DNA of 64,000 bases from contig NZ_WIOK01000005.1 of NCBI RefSeq assembly GCF_009467825.1, positions 124,001-188,000 of the forward strand, written 5' to 3'. Source of the stretch: Cyclobacterium xiamenense. GTDB lineage: Bacteria > Bacteroidota > Bacteroidia > Cytophagales > Cyclobacteriaceae. This document shows, piece after piece, positions 52,773-62,462 of this stretch (position 1 is its first letter; each line of letters begins with the position of its first letter). A program made the position numbers and the translations under genes. Below the pieces are notes generated by a model. That model was not told where the DNA came from and did not search any database. It saw nothing but the letters and a program-made list of their open reading frames with translations.

Positions 52773-55700
52773 ATGAAAAAATGCCTACTAAAGCATGTGA
52801 TCTACATGACGAAATTATTTACGCTCGCCTTCACCCTACAATGCCTCAGCATGAGCTTATTGCTTGCCTGGAACGGCAATGCACAGGTGAAAAGTATCGA
52901 AGAAGTACCAGTACACCTTTCGTTAACCGAGGTAAAGGTGGAAGAAGCCTTTAAAGAATTGGAACGCATCACGGAGTTCAATTTTGTATATGCCAGTAGG
53001 GAAGTCCGGGACAGTCCATTGGTGTCAGTCACTAGTGAGGGGGAGAGCCTCTACGAACTTTTACTTTCCATTTCCAGTCAGTCCGATTTGCGATTTAAAC
53101 AAGTGGACGGAAACATTCACGTAAAAAAATCCGATGAGGAAGCGGTAGTTCCCCTTGTTTTACTGGCAGCTAGTACCGTTTCCGGCAAGGTGACCGACGA
53201 AAACGGGGAGCCACTGCCGGGGGCAACCGTGACGGTACTTGGAACGACCTCGGGAACCGTGTCTGATTTGGACGGAAACTATTCCCTTACGGTGGAGGAA
53301 GGGGCAACCCTGGTCTTTTCTTACATTGGATACGTGGCGCAGCGCATTACAGTAGGCAATCAAACTACTATCGATATCAGTTTGGCGCCGGATGCCTCGG
53401 CACTGGAGGAGGTCGTGGTCGTGGGATACGGTGAGGTAAAGAAAAGCGACTTAACGGGAGCGGTGGGCTCTGTAAATTCAGAGGACATCATCCGGCAAAA
53501 TCCTGTACAGGCGGCAAAGGCACTGCAAGGTCAGGTAGCTGGAGTAAATGTGAACAAAATCAATTCCCGCCCAGGCGCTGATTATACCATTGATATACGG
53601 GGGCTGCAATCTATTGGCTTCAGCAACGAACCGTTGGTTGTAATTGATGGTGTCATGGGAGGGAGATTGAATACCTTAAATCCCAGTGATATCGCCTCCA
53701 TGGATGTATTAAAAGATGCCTCCTCCTCCGCGATATACGGTGCCAGGGGTGCAAACGGCGTGATCATTATTACAACGAAGAAGGGGGTTCAAGGGAAAAC
53801 AAAAGTGACGTATGAAGGGTACGCAGGGGTGAAAACCCCGGCTTTTTTGCCTGATTTGATGAATGCACAGGAATTTTACACGGCCTATAACGATGTCGTC
53901 CTGGCAGAAAACCCGAATGCCCAGGTGATTTGGACAACGGCCCAATTGGAAAATGTGCAAAACGGTAGGTCGGTTAATTGGGTGGATCAGGTTACTGACC
54001 CTTCCCTCCAAACCAGTCATGTGATTGCTCTTTCCGGAGGGAATGAGAATACCACCCATTATTTTTCGGCGGGTTACTTGAATGAAAAAGGCAATGTACT
54101 CCATACCGGTTTCGAAAGGTTTAACCTAAAAGGAAGTGCCGACAGCAAATTAAACGAGGTGGTAAAAGTGGGATTTAATACCTACTATACGTATAGTATT
54201 CTGAATACCGGTTCGTTTGAGACGTTGAGAAACGCTTACCGGGCAAGGCCAACGGGTACCATATACTACGATGATTTGACTAACCCTACGGAAACGAACG
54301 ATAAAAATGTAGATGGCTATGCCTTCTGGATGGGAATCAAAGACACACAGGTCAACAACCCCCTGACGGAGGTAGCTGCCAAAAACTTCCAGGACGAAAC
54401 GCGCGTTTCCAGCTTTTTAGGGAATGCCTACGTGGAATTGACTCCTTTTGAAGGCCTTAGCTTTCGGTCTTCCATGTCGGCTTCTGTATTTAATAGCCGA
54501 AGGGGCGAATTCCGTGGTTCCGATTCCAAAAGCAGGTTAAACCGACTTCCAAGTGCCGGAAATGACTTTACGTTTAATGGTTCCTACACCTGGGACAATA
54601 TTTTGAATTACAAGTTAAAGACCGGAATGCACGATTTTAATTTTACAGCCGTGCAAAGTGCACTTCAAGAAAGGTTTGAAACTTCTCGCATTCGGGTCGA
54701 AAACCTGGCCTATAATTCAAGCTTTTATGCCCTAAATACGGCGGCGCAGATCAATGGTGTGGCGAGTGACCTGGTGGAACGATCCATTTTGTCGTATATG
54801 GGTAGATTCAATTACATCTTTAATGAAAAGTACCTGTTTACCCTTACGGGTAGGTACGATGGCTCCTCCGTCCTGGCAGAAGGCAACCAATGGGCGTTTT
54901 TCCCTTCTGCGGCCATCGCTTACCGGATTGGAGACGAGGCCTTTATTCAGAACATGAATTTATTCTCCGATTTGAAAATCCGGCTAAGTTATGGACGGGT
55001 AGGAAATGACGTGGTAGCCCCGTATAGCACACAGGCATATCTAAACCGGACCGCATACGATTTTGACGGAAACCCCGCCTTTGGCTATGCTCCCAGGAAT
55101 ATCGGAAACTCAGAATTGAGATGGGAGAACAGTGAAGAATTTAACTTGGGCATCAATATGGGTTTTCTGGAAAACAGAATCAATGCAGAAGTTGAGCTTT
55201 ATTCGAAAGAAACCAATGATTTGATTCAAAACGTGGCCATCCCAACTTCCCTTGGTTTTGGAGCCGTGACGTCCAATGTGGGCAAGTTGCTTAACCGGGG
55301 AATTGAAGTGACCGTCAACTCAGTAAATGTGCAAACCCAACATTTCAGGTGGAATACCACCATTAATTTTTCATCCAATCACAACGAAATTCTCGAGTTG
55401 TATGGAGGTACGGTGCAAGCGGATATTGCCAACCGACTTTTTGTAGGACATTCCCTACGATCCAATTATTACTATGAATTTGATGGAATATGGCAGTTGG
55501 ATGAAGCAGAAGAGGCGCTGGCTTACGGGCAGGTACCCGGTTCTGTGAAAGTAGTGGACCAAAACAACGATGGGTTGATCTCCTCTTCGGAAGGAATCGA
55601 CGATCGGGTCATTCTGGGAAATCAGTTGCCGAAATGGATGGCTGGTTTCAATAATATGTTTACCTATAAGGAATGGGATCTATCCGTTTTCGTCTACACC

Positions 55701-56096
55701 CGTCAGGGAGTCCAGTTTCGAAACAGTTTGCTTCAGGGAACGATGGGAGACCTGACTAGTAATCGATACAACCGGTTGAACCTAAACTATTGGACGGAAA
55801 ACAATCCCACGAACGACTACTACGGCGTCTGGCAAAACAACCCCTTTCGGGAAGCCATTCAATACAAAGACGCCAGCTTTTGGCGTATATCAAACGTGAC
55901 CCTGGGCTATACCTTTCCTGCTACTGTACTTAATAGTATTAAATTCAGCAACTTAAGGTTGTATGGTCAAGCCAATAATCTTTTCGTTTTCACCAGAGAA
56001 AAAAATACATGGATGGATCCGGAATTCAACTCCGGTACCTATCAAGATGATGTACCGCATTCCATTTTCCAATTTGGGGTAAGTGCATCCTTTTAA
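52773..56096 (+). CDS. SusC-type TonB-dependent transporter with STN domain (third)
   Basis: From ATG 52773 the product has 1107 residues; ATG 52749 and 52710 are alternatives that only lengthen the signal. Order: signal peptide ending GNAQ near 37, STN domain (about 45-120: VEEAFKELERITEFNFVYA), carboxypeptidase-regulatory-like domain (SGKVTDENGEPLPGATVTV), EEVVVVGYGEVKK, plug (VLKDASSSAIYGARGANGV) and a barrel ending FQFGVSASF. It imports a glycan fragment with SusD and signals to FecR. Downstream lyase and sulfatase genes suggest a sulfated uronic-acid polysaccharide. Confidence 0.95.
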   Translation: MKKCLLKHVIYMTKLFTLAFTLQCLSMSLLLAWNGNAQVKSIEEVPVHLSLTEVKVEEAFKELERITEFNFVYASREVRDSPLVSVTSEGESLYELLLSISSQSDLRFKQVDGNIHVKKSDEEAVVPLVLLAASTVSGKVTDENGEPLPGATVTVLGTTSGTVSDLDGNYSLTVEEGATLVFSYIGYVAQRITVGNQTTIDISLAPDASALEEVVVVGYGEVKKSDLTGAVGSVNSEDIIRQNPVQAAKALQGQVAGVNVNKINSRPGADYTIDIRGLQSIGFSNEPLVVIDGVMGGRLNTLNPSDIASMDVLKDASSSAIYGARGANGVIIITTKKGVQGKTKVTYEGYAGVKTPAFLPDLMNAQEFYTAYNDVVLAENPNAQVIWTTAQLENVQNGRSVNWVDQVTDPSLQTSHVIALSGGNENTTHYFSAGYLNEKGNVLHTGFERFNLKGSADSKLNEVVKVGFNTYYTYSILNTGSFETLRNAYRARPTGTIYYDDLTNPTETNDKNVDGYAFWMGIKDTQVNNPLTEVAAKNFQDETRVSSFLGNAYVELTPFEGLSFRSSMSASVFNSRRGEFRGSDSKSRLNRLPSAGNDFTFNGSYTWDNILNYKLKTGMHDFNFTAVQSALQERFETSRIRVENLAYNSSFYALNTAAQINGVASDLVERSILSYMGRFNYIFNEKYLFTLTGRYDGSSVLAEGNQWAFFPSAAIAYRIGDEAFIQNMNLFSDLKIRLSYGRVGNDVVAPYSTQAYLNRTAYDFDGNPAFGYAPRNIGNSELRWENSEEFNLGINMGFLENRINAEVELYSKETNDLIQNVAIPTSLGFGAVTSNVGKLLNRGIEVTVNSVNVQTQHFRWNTTINFSSNHNEILELYGGTVQADIANRLFVGHSLRSNYYYEFDGIWQLDEAEEALAYGQVPGSVKVVDQNNDGLISSSEGIDDRVILGNQLPKWMAGFNNMFTYKEWDLSVFVYTRQGVQFRNSLLQGTMGDLTSNRYNRLNLNYWTENNPTNDYYGVWQNNPFREAIQYKDASFWRISNVTLGYTFPATVLNSIKFSNLRLYGQANNLFVFTREKNTWMDPEFNSGTYQDDVPHSIFQFGVSASF

Positions 56097-56126
56097 TGTT
56101 CCGCTGTTCCCTAAACTAGTAAAAAA

Positions 56127-57929
56127 ATGAAAAAATATAACCTTCCCCATGCCCTCCTGTTTTTGATGCTGATTTTCAGTACCACAGGATGTCAGGATTT
56201 TCTTAAAGAAGAATCCATTTCCAACATTACCACCGATTCCTATGTGACCACCGAAGCAGGCTATGAAGATTTGATAAAATCCTGTTACCCGCTTTTACGG
56301 GATTTTATCCTACAGTATCCCATCGCCTTGCCGGGAACCGACCTATTCCAAAACGGGTTATGGACGGAAAAAGCGGTGGGACAGGGACCAGCCCTGGATA
56401 CCTACCTAAACATCACCTCAGAAACCTTTATTGGCCCCTGGGATATCTTTTACCGGGAAATCGGTCGAACCAATGCGGCCATCAGCAGGGCTGAGAACGT
56501 GAACTATGCCAATCCCGCCCGTAAAGCGGCAAGGGTAGGAGAGGCAAAGTTTTTGCGGGCCCTGACTTATTTTTACCTGGTTCAGACCTGGGGAGATGTA
56601 CCCATGCCTTTGGAAGAGACCATTACGGCCAATACCAACGTCGTAAGGGAATCGGCTGCTTCCGTATACAGCCAAATTATCAAAGACCTAACCGAAGCCG
56701 AGGCCGATCTTCCGGAGATAGCCAGCGATTACGGCAGGGCGACCAAAGGGGCTGCCCAGTTTTTGTTGGCGAAGGTTTATTTGACGCGTGGGTGGAATTA
56801 TGACAATTCGCTGGGCGGGAGCCCCGATGATTTTGACAAGGCATTGGACTACGCCGACAAAGTAATCGAAGCCTATCCGTTAGTGGATGCGTACAAGGAG
56901 CTTTTCCCGATCCGTTCTGAAAATCCATTGACCCAATATTCCGGACCTCAGGATGCGAAAAACAGCGAAGTGGTATTTGCCATTCAGTTCAACAACGATG
57001 TCCTTACCAATGCCATGGAGGGAAATGGCCGGGAACCGGGGAATTATTACCATTCCATTTTTCCGGGTAACGGAGAACTGGTGGGAAGCAACGGGAGAAC
57101 GAGCGATTATAACCGGCACCTGGGTCAAAACGAGCCCACGCCTTCCGTTTACCGATTGTTTGATCCGCATGTAGACAGTCGGTATGCCCATAATTTTCTG
57201 CGGGTGATTTATGCCCTTCAGCCGGTAAGCAATTTCTCCTATAGTTTTGACGACCCAAGCCTGACGGTAAGCTACGATGTAGGAGATACGGTGGCGTATT
57301 GGACACCCTGGAATCAGCCAGCATTTGGGGCGGAAAAGGGTATTGACGAAGGGGGTACCAAAAAGTATGCGGTCATGAACCACGAACAGATAATCAGCGG
57401 TGAGGCCATTTCCAGACTTACGGCATTCAGACCCACGATGTGGAAGTTCTGGGAGCCAAATATTCCTTATGGAGACGGGCACGGAACCTTTGACTTTGCC
57501 TTGTTCCGATCTGCTGAAGCCTATCTGTTGGCTGCCGAAGCCATCGTCAAAGGAGCTACCGGCGGCGCTCTGGGTGGCGCGGAAGTCTACTACAATCGCG
57601 TATTGGACCGGGCGGTAGGCGCAGGAGTGGATCCCCAAAAAGCCAAGTTTCCAGAGATACTTAGTTCCCTGGAAACCGAATCCTACCGGGCCACAGCGGC
57701 GACTATTTCCATCGACATGATTTTGGACGAAAGCGCCCGGGAATTAATGGGTGAATTCAACCGATGGTTTGATCTTAAACGGACGGGAACGTTGTTGGAA
57801 CGAACAAAAAAATACAATTTCTGGACCAAGGCAAATGGAGCCTTATCCGAGATACACCTGGTTCGGCCCATTCCACAGCACGAAATAGACCGAACCCAGC
57901 CGCCTCTCCAACAAAACCCCGGATATTAA
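56127..57929 (+). CDS. SusD-type glycan-binding lipoprotein (third)
   Basis: A 600-residue SusD family lipoprotein (lipobox STTGCQD, Cys near 22). Signature stretches are EAGYEDLIKSCYPLL, VGEAKFLRALTYFYLVQTWGD with VPMPLEE, FDFALFRSAEAYLLAAEAIV, ILDESARELMGEFNRWFDLKR and a final NPGY. It is 30 bases behind its susC and is closed by a strong terminator. It should present the glycan to the transporter at the surface. Confidence 0.94.
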   Translation: MKKYNLPHALLFLMLIFSTTGCQDFLKEESISNITTDSYVTTEAGYEDLIKSCYPLLRDFILQYPIALPGTDLFQNGLWTEKAVGQGPALDTYLNITSETFIGPWDIFYREIGRTNAAISRAENVNYANPARKAARVGEAKFLRALTYFYLVQTWGDVPMPLEETITANTNVVRESAASVYSQIIKDLTEAEADLPEIASDYGRATKGAAQFLLAKVYLTRGWNYDNSLGGSPDDFDKALDYADKVIEAYPLVDAYKELFPIRSENPLTQYSGPQDAKNSEVVFAIQFNNDVLTNAMEGNGREPGNYYHSIFPGNGELVGSNGRTSDYNRHLGQNEPTPSVYRLFDPHVDSRYAHNFLRVIYALQPVSNFSYSFDDPSLTVSYDVGDTVAYWTPWNQPAFGAEKGIDEGGTKKYAVMNHEQIISGEAISRLTAFRPTMWKFWEPNIPYGDGHGTFDFALFRSAEAYLLAAEAIVKGATGGALGGAEVYYNRVLDRAVGAGVDPQKAKFPEILSSLETESYRATAATISIDMILDESARELMGEFNRWFDLKRTGTLLERTKKYNFWTKANGALSEIHLVRPIPQHEIDRTQPPLQQNPGY

Positions 57930-57946
57930 CCGTACGGAACTGCAGT

Positions 57947-57975
57947 AAAACGGGAAACTTTTGGTTTCCCGTTTT
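57947..57975 (+). terminator. Intrinsic terminator after the third susD
   Basis: AAAACGGGAAAC and GTTTCCCGTTTT form a perfect 12-base stem around the loop TTTTG, 17 bases after the susD stop. The stem ends in four T, and A/T symmetry may allow termination in both directions. Confidence 0.85.
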
Positions 57976-58100
57976 CATTGAGCATTTTACTCGGGCGTAT
58001 CTAGAGGTAGCGAAGTAGCATGGAAAAAATGCCTGAGTCGAATTTGAAAAACAAAAGTTTCACAAAAATAGGTTCGATTAAGGGAGATTTCCCATCTTAG

Positions 58101-58352
58101 GAAAAACAGTGGTTTTCGTCTGATTCAGCAATTGGAGCCGGGAATTCCGGTTTTATCAAAAAAATCCATACGCTCAGATTGGAAAAAGAGGATTCCAGCA
58201 TTCGCATGTTCATTGACGGTAGAAAAATCATCGATTGGACAGATGATGGGGGACGAGGTCCGGTTTTACAAGACGGTAAAATAGGTTTCAGGCAAATGCA
58301 ATGGACCCATTTTCGGTATAGAAACTTTACAGTATGGGAGCTACCCAAATAA
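58101..58352 (+). pseudogene. 5'-truncated DUF1961/DUF6250-like gene remnant
   Basis: An 83-codon open stretch runs from a TAG at 58098 to TAA at 58350-58352 with no suitable start. It reads as the end of a concanavalin-like (LamG-type) secreted PUL protein: LRLEKEDSSIRMFIDG, KIIDWTDDG, GPVLQDGKIGFRQMQWTHF and RYRNFTVWELPK. This matches the conserved C-terminus I associate with the DUF1961/DUF6250 family. The N-terminal two thirds and the signal peptide are absent, and the upstream 125 bases contain only the susD terminator and unrelated sequence. It is a deletion relic in front of the lyase gene. Confidence 0.72.
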
Positions 58353-58402
58353 AGATCCGCTTAATTATTGCTGAATCAGGCCGAAAAAACAAAACCTACA
58401 GG

Positions 58403-60994
58403 ATGCTTTCTACCTTCGGGTGCGGTTTTTTGTTGGGCTTCCTTCTTTTGGGCTGCGGGGAGCGTACTGGAAAACAGTCTTCGGTGAAAGCTGCCTACCT
58501 GCTGGATGCGGTATATCCCCGATACCTGGACTATCCCACACCTTCCGCAGGAAAAGTCGTACGCACAAACCCGCCGATTTTGAGATGGCCGGTAGAGAAA
58601 GGCCGGAACATCCGGTATGATATCCGACTATGGGCCGAAAATGAAGGTTCGTCTCCAGATCGTATCAACGAAATAAGAGATATTCCCTGGGCCATGTTTA
58701 ATCCTCATGAAAAATTGGCATCCGGAAATTGGTATTGGCAGTTTAGAAAATCCGGGGAAGAATGGTCTGAAAAGCAACATTTCCTGGTCGATTCATTGGC
58801 CGTTGAGATCGTTTCGCCTGACGCCAACGAATTTTTACAGGCGTTGCCAAAAGCGCATCCAAGGGTGTTGGCTTCCGCAGCTGATCTTTCCAGGTTAGGT
58901 AATTTGGAGCTTAACGAAGATATTCGGTTCATTTTAGCGAAAGCAGAAAAAGTACTTCTGGAGAGTATCCCTAACGAGCAGGAAGGACTACCAACGCGTA
59001 CAGGAGCAGACGAAAGCCAGGACAAAAAGCTCCGGCTTGATGCCAGTAAGGAACTGGGTAGTCGGGTTTACTATGCGGTAGTATCCCTATCCGAAGCATA
59101 CATTTTAAGTAGAAACGAAGAATTTGCCGAAAAAGCCATCCAAATTGCTTCCGAAGTAGCCACCTGGGAGCCCAGGGGAGTATCGAGTGTCAACGATTTT
59201 GGCGATTCACGCTGTATGGTAGCAATGGCGCTGGTTTTCGATACCTTTTATGACAAACTCAGTGATACTGAAAAAGAAGCGTTGATTCAGGCGATCAAAC
59301 CAAGGGCCTCCCATTTTTACACGAGTTGGATTAACAACATAGAGGCAAGGGTATTGAGCGGACATGTATGGCAGCATATTCTTCATTACTTTTTTCAAAC
59401 CTGCCTGGCCGTTTACGGGGATGAACCGGAGGCAGCAGAATGGTTGGCGTATGCCTATGAATTGTTTCTGGCAAGGGCACCTGTTTTGGGTGGCCACGAT
59501 GGAGGCTGGGCCGAGGGCGTTTCCTATTTCCGAATGAATATGGAAACGTTGATCGATATACCTTTATCCATAAAAAAAATCACTGGATTTGATTTCGTAC
59601 AGGCACACCCCTGGTACGCAAGTCAGGTAGACTGGATGATTTACCACATCCCCCCCGGTTCGGCTTCCGATGGTTTTGCAGATAATTCGGACGAACTGAG
59701 TAGTCCGGGTACAGATTATGTTGCCTTTGCTCTGGAGCTGGCAAAGCTCAGGAAGGATACCAAAGCCGCCTGGTACGCAAATGAATCCATGAAATACGAA
59801 CGTGCTTCCCTTGCGGAGCATCCCACGCTCCGGTGGGTACGCCTTACGAAAACCCGCGATTTGCCCATCCCGGATCCAGTCTCTTTTCCCGATTTGCCAA
59901 TGGGGAAGGCTTCCACTGATATTGGCGTGGTAGCCATGCACAGTGACGTTGCCAACAAAAAAAATAACCTGATGGTAGCCATGCGTTCCAGCCCCTTTGG
60001 TTCGTATGGGCACATGCTATCCGATCAGAATGTATTTAATATTTTAATTGGAGGGAAGAAGCTGTTCTACCGGACCGGTTACAAGGTATCCATGAATGAT
60101 CCCCATCGTACCGGCTGGTACCAGCATACAAAGAGTCAGAACGGGATAGTGGTAGATGGCAACGGACAGCCCTATAGTACGGAGGCTTTTGGGTGGATTG
60201 CCCGGTTCTTGCAGGGAGACGACCTTGCTTATGCCAAAGGGGATGCCTCCCGGGCCTACCAGAGTAAGGAGACCGAAGAGGATTATTCGGTCGTAAAAAA
60301 TATTAGGCACCTTGTTTTACTCAAACCCGATGTAATCCTTGTTTACGATGAACTTGAAGCCGGCGAAGCGGTGAATTGGTCTTGGCTTATCCACAGCCTT
60401 GAAGCAATGGAAATTGACACGAAAAATCAAACCTTTAGGGTTCAGCAGGAAAATGCAATTGGAATGGGACGGCTATGGGCTTCAGCGGACCTGTCTTTTC
60501 ATTTCAGGGATACGTTTGACGTAGCAGCCGTGAATTGGAGAAAATCGGTCGGGGAGGATGGTCGTGTGAAATCCTACAAAGATAACCAATTCCATCTCAG
60601 CGCAACCCCAACAAAAAAATCCACCAAGATGCGATTTTTTGGCGTGATCCAAGTCGCGGAGGAAATGGATGAATCCGAGTTACTTTCCGGCACGCTTCGC
60701 AATGGAATAGCAGAGATCGAAATTGGAAACTGGAAAATTAGCGCATCGTTGGATTCAGCATCAGCACCTGGCCTACTCATCCAAAATGAAAAAACAGAAA
60801 CGGTATTTTCATCCCATGGAAAGGCACTTCGTTTACGGGATCAATCCTTTTCCGGTAAGGATTCAGGAAGCAGTATCCTGGGAATTATCAGAGATGGTTC
60901 CCCATTGTTTATTGAAGCAAAGGACGAATTACCACCCGAAATGCAATCCAGACTCCGGTACTTTGAAAAATCATCCGGTAATTTTTCTCAATAG
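58403..60994 (+). CDS. DUF4962 / heparinase II/III-type polysaccharide lyase lipoprotein
   Basis: ATG 58403 gives an 863-residue lipoprotein (LLGFLLLGCGERT); the ATG at 58334 overlaps the relic's stop and precedes the signal, so it is rejected. The N-terminal part shows DUF4962 features (TNPPILRWPVEKGRNIRYDI), the middle an alpha-toroid (VYYAVVSLSEAYILSRNEEFA, GHVWQHILHYFFQTCLAVYG, HDGGWAEGVSYFRMN). The C-terminal heparinase II/III beta-sheet domain has MRSSPFGSYGHMLSDQN. Candidate catalytic residues are the His, Tyr and Asn/Asp in these stretches. It should beta-eliminate a uronic-acid-containing glycan; the exact PL family is not assigned. Confidence 0.87.
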   Translation: MLSTFGCGFLLGFLLLGCGERTGKQSSVKAAYLLDAVYPRYLDYPTPSAGKVVRTNPPILRWPVEKGRNIRYDIRLWAENEGSSPDRINEIRDIPWAMFNPHEKLASGNWYWQFRKSGEEWSEKQHFLVDSLAVEIVSPDANEFLQALPKAHPRVLASAADLSRLGNLELNEDIRFILAKAEKVLLESIPNEQEGLPTRTGADESQDKKLRLDASKELGSRVYYAVVSLSEAYILSRNEEFAEKAIQIASEVATWEPRGVSSVNDFGDSRCMVAMALVFDTFYDKLSDTEKEALIQAIKPRASHFYTSWINNIEARVLSGHVWQHILHYFFQTCLAVYGDEPEAAEWLAYAYELFLARAPVLGGHDGGWAEGVSYFRMNMETLIDIPLSIKKITGFDFVQAHPWYASQVDWMIYHIPPGSASDGFADNSDELSSPGTDYVAFALELAKLRKDTKAAWYANESMKYERASLAEHPTLRWVRLTKTRDLPIPDPVSFPDLPMGKASTDIGVVAMHSDVANKKNNLMVAMRSSPFGSYGHMLSDQNVFNILIGGKKLFYRTGYKVSMNDPHRTGWYQHTKSQNGIVVDGNGQPYSTEAFGWIARFLQGDDLAYAKGDASRAYQSKETEEDYSVVKNIRHLVLLKPDVILVYDELEAGEAVNWSWLIHSLEAMEIDTKNQTFRVQQENAIGMGRLWASADLSFHFRDTFDVAAVNWRKSVGEDGRVKSYKDNQFHLSATPTKKSTKMRFFGVIQVAEEMDESELLSGTLRNGIAEIEIGNWKISASLDSASAPGLLIQNEKTETVFSSHGKALRLRDQSFSGKDSGSSILGIIRDGSPLFIEAKDELPPEMQSRLRYFEKSSGNFSQ

Positions 60995-61043
60995 AATTCG
61001 ATAGATAAAACCCTGCGACGCCAAAATATTTAGCCCAATAATC

Positions 61044-62462
61044 ATGAAAAATAGCCGTTTGATCTTGTTGTTATTCGTTTTGCTGGTTTTCGGTTCCTCA
61101 GGTTCTGCTCGCTACCAGCTTACGAAGAAAGCAGCTCCTCCCAATTTCATATTTATCCTCACCGATGACCAGGGGTGGAGTAGCACTTCCATCGGCATGG
61201 ACGAGCGGATTCCAGCATCCAAAAGCGATTTCTTTGAAACGCCTTCCATGGATCGCCTGGCCCGGGAGGGGATGCGCTTTACTCGTGCCTATGCGCCTGC
61301 CGCCATCTGTTCGCCCACCCGAAGAAGCATCCTGTTTGGACAAACACCTGCCAGACTGGGGGACGAGACCTTCCCGGCTGCGCATGATCCCCGGTCGAAT
61401 GCTCCCCAGTTGACCATTCCATCGATGCTGAAAGGCATTGATACCCGGTACCGGGCCGCGCACTTTGGTAAATGGGATTTGCGGGCGGAAATTTTCCCCG
61501 AAGATTTGGGTTTTGACGAAAGCGACGGCGATACCCGGAATGCACACGGCAATTTAATGACCGGAAAGGACGATAAATGGGAGGCGGTATTTCTTACCAA
61601 TGATCCCAAACGTAGTTCCTCCATCACCCGAAGGGGCATCAACTTTATGGAAAGGCAGGTGCGTGCGGGAAACCCCTTTTACCTGCAGCTATCGCACTAT
61701 GCCGTACACATAGACATGCAAACCCGGGAAGCTACGCTGGAGAAATACCGGAACAAACCAAAAGGAGTGAAGCATAGGCATCCGGCCTGGGCGGGAATGT
61801 TGGAGGACATGGATCACACCATCGGGCAGGTTTTGGATAGGGTAGCCTCTCTGGGCATCTCCGAAAACACCTACATCCTGCTGATGGCGGACAATGGGTC
61901 CGTGGAAATGCTGCCCCCGGTGCCCTCTCTCCAAAAACTGCGGCATCCGGATACCTTCGATCGCCCCCTGCGGAATGCCCCGCTTCGTGCGGGTAAATGG
62001 ACCCTCTACGAGGGAGGGATACGCGTTCCCTTTATCGTAAAAGGTCCCGGGGTTTCAGCGGGCAGTACCAGTCGGGAACCGGTAGGCGGTTGGGATATTT
62101 TGCCAACGCTCGCTACCCTCGCCGGATATACCGGTCGGCTACCGGATAACCTGGATGGAGGAAGTTTTGTGGGCCTGCTGCAATCGCAAGGAAGCGGGGA
62201 GGTCCAGCGAAAAAATGATTTCCTGGTTTTTCACCGGTACAGCAATGGCTACCCCCACTCCGCCTTGATTCGGGGAGACGAGAAGCTGATTCGGTTTTGG
62301 AAAACGGGCAAACTGGAATTGTATCACCTGTCCGATGATCTGGGCGAAACGCAGGATTTGGCAGCCTCCCAGCCCGGAAAGGCGGAGGAACTGGACAGGA
62401 AGCTTCGGGCCTACCTGCAGGAAGTAAACCCGGAATTGCTCAAAAAATTAAGCGCCTACTGA
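61044..62462 (+). CDS. Secreted sulfatase, Cys-type (second)
   Basis: The 472-residue protein has a signal peptide (1-22). Sulfatase features are FILTDDQGWSSTS for metal binding, ICSPTRRSILFGQ with Cys89 as the formylglycine precursor, AHFGKWDLR, LLMADNGS and LRAGKWTLYEGGIRVPF. It lies 49 bases after the lyase gene, so lyase and sulfatase probably attack the same sulfated polysaccharide. The sequence differs widely from the sulfatase at 36260, so they belong to different subfamilies. Confidence 0.93.
   Translation: MKNSRLILLLFVLLVFGSSGSARYQLTKKAAPPNFIFILTDDQGWSSTSIGMDERIPASKSDFFETPSMDRLAREGMRFTRAYAPAAICSPTRRSILFGQTPARLGDETFPAAHDPRSNAPQLTIPSMLKGIDTRYRAAHFGKWDLRAEIFPEDLGFDESDGDTRNAHGNLMTGKDDKWEAVFLTNDPKRSSSITRRGINFMERQVRAGNPFYLQLSHYAVHIDMQTREATLEKYRNKPKGVKHRHPAWAGMLEDMDHTIGQVLDRVASLGISENTYILLMADNGSVEMLPPVPSLQKLRHPDTFDRPLRNAPLRAGKWTLYEGGIRVPFIVKGPGVSAGSTSREPVGGWDILPTLATLAGYTGRLPDNLDGGSFVGLLQSQGSGEVQRKNDFLVFHRYSNGYPHSALIRGDEKLIRFWKTGKLELYHLSDDLGETQDLAASQPGKAEELDRKLRAYLQEVNPELLKKLSAY

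Noticed and set aside
58334-58402. Earlier start of the heparinase-type gene
   Set aside because: It overlaps the end of the truncated upstream gene and precedes a clean lipoprotein signal that begins at 58403.
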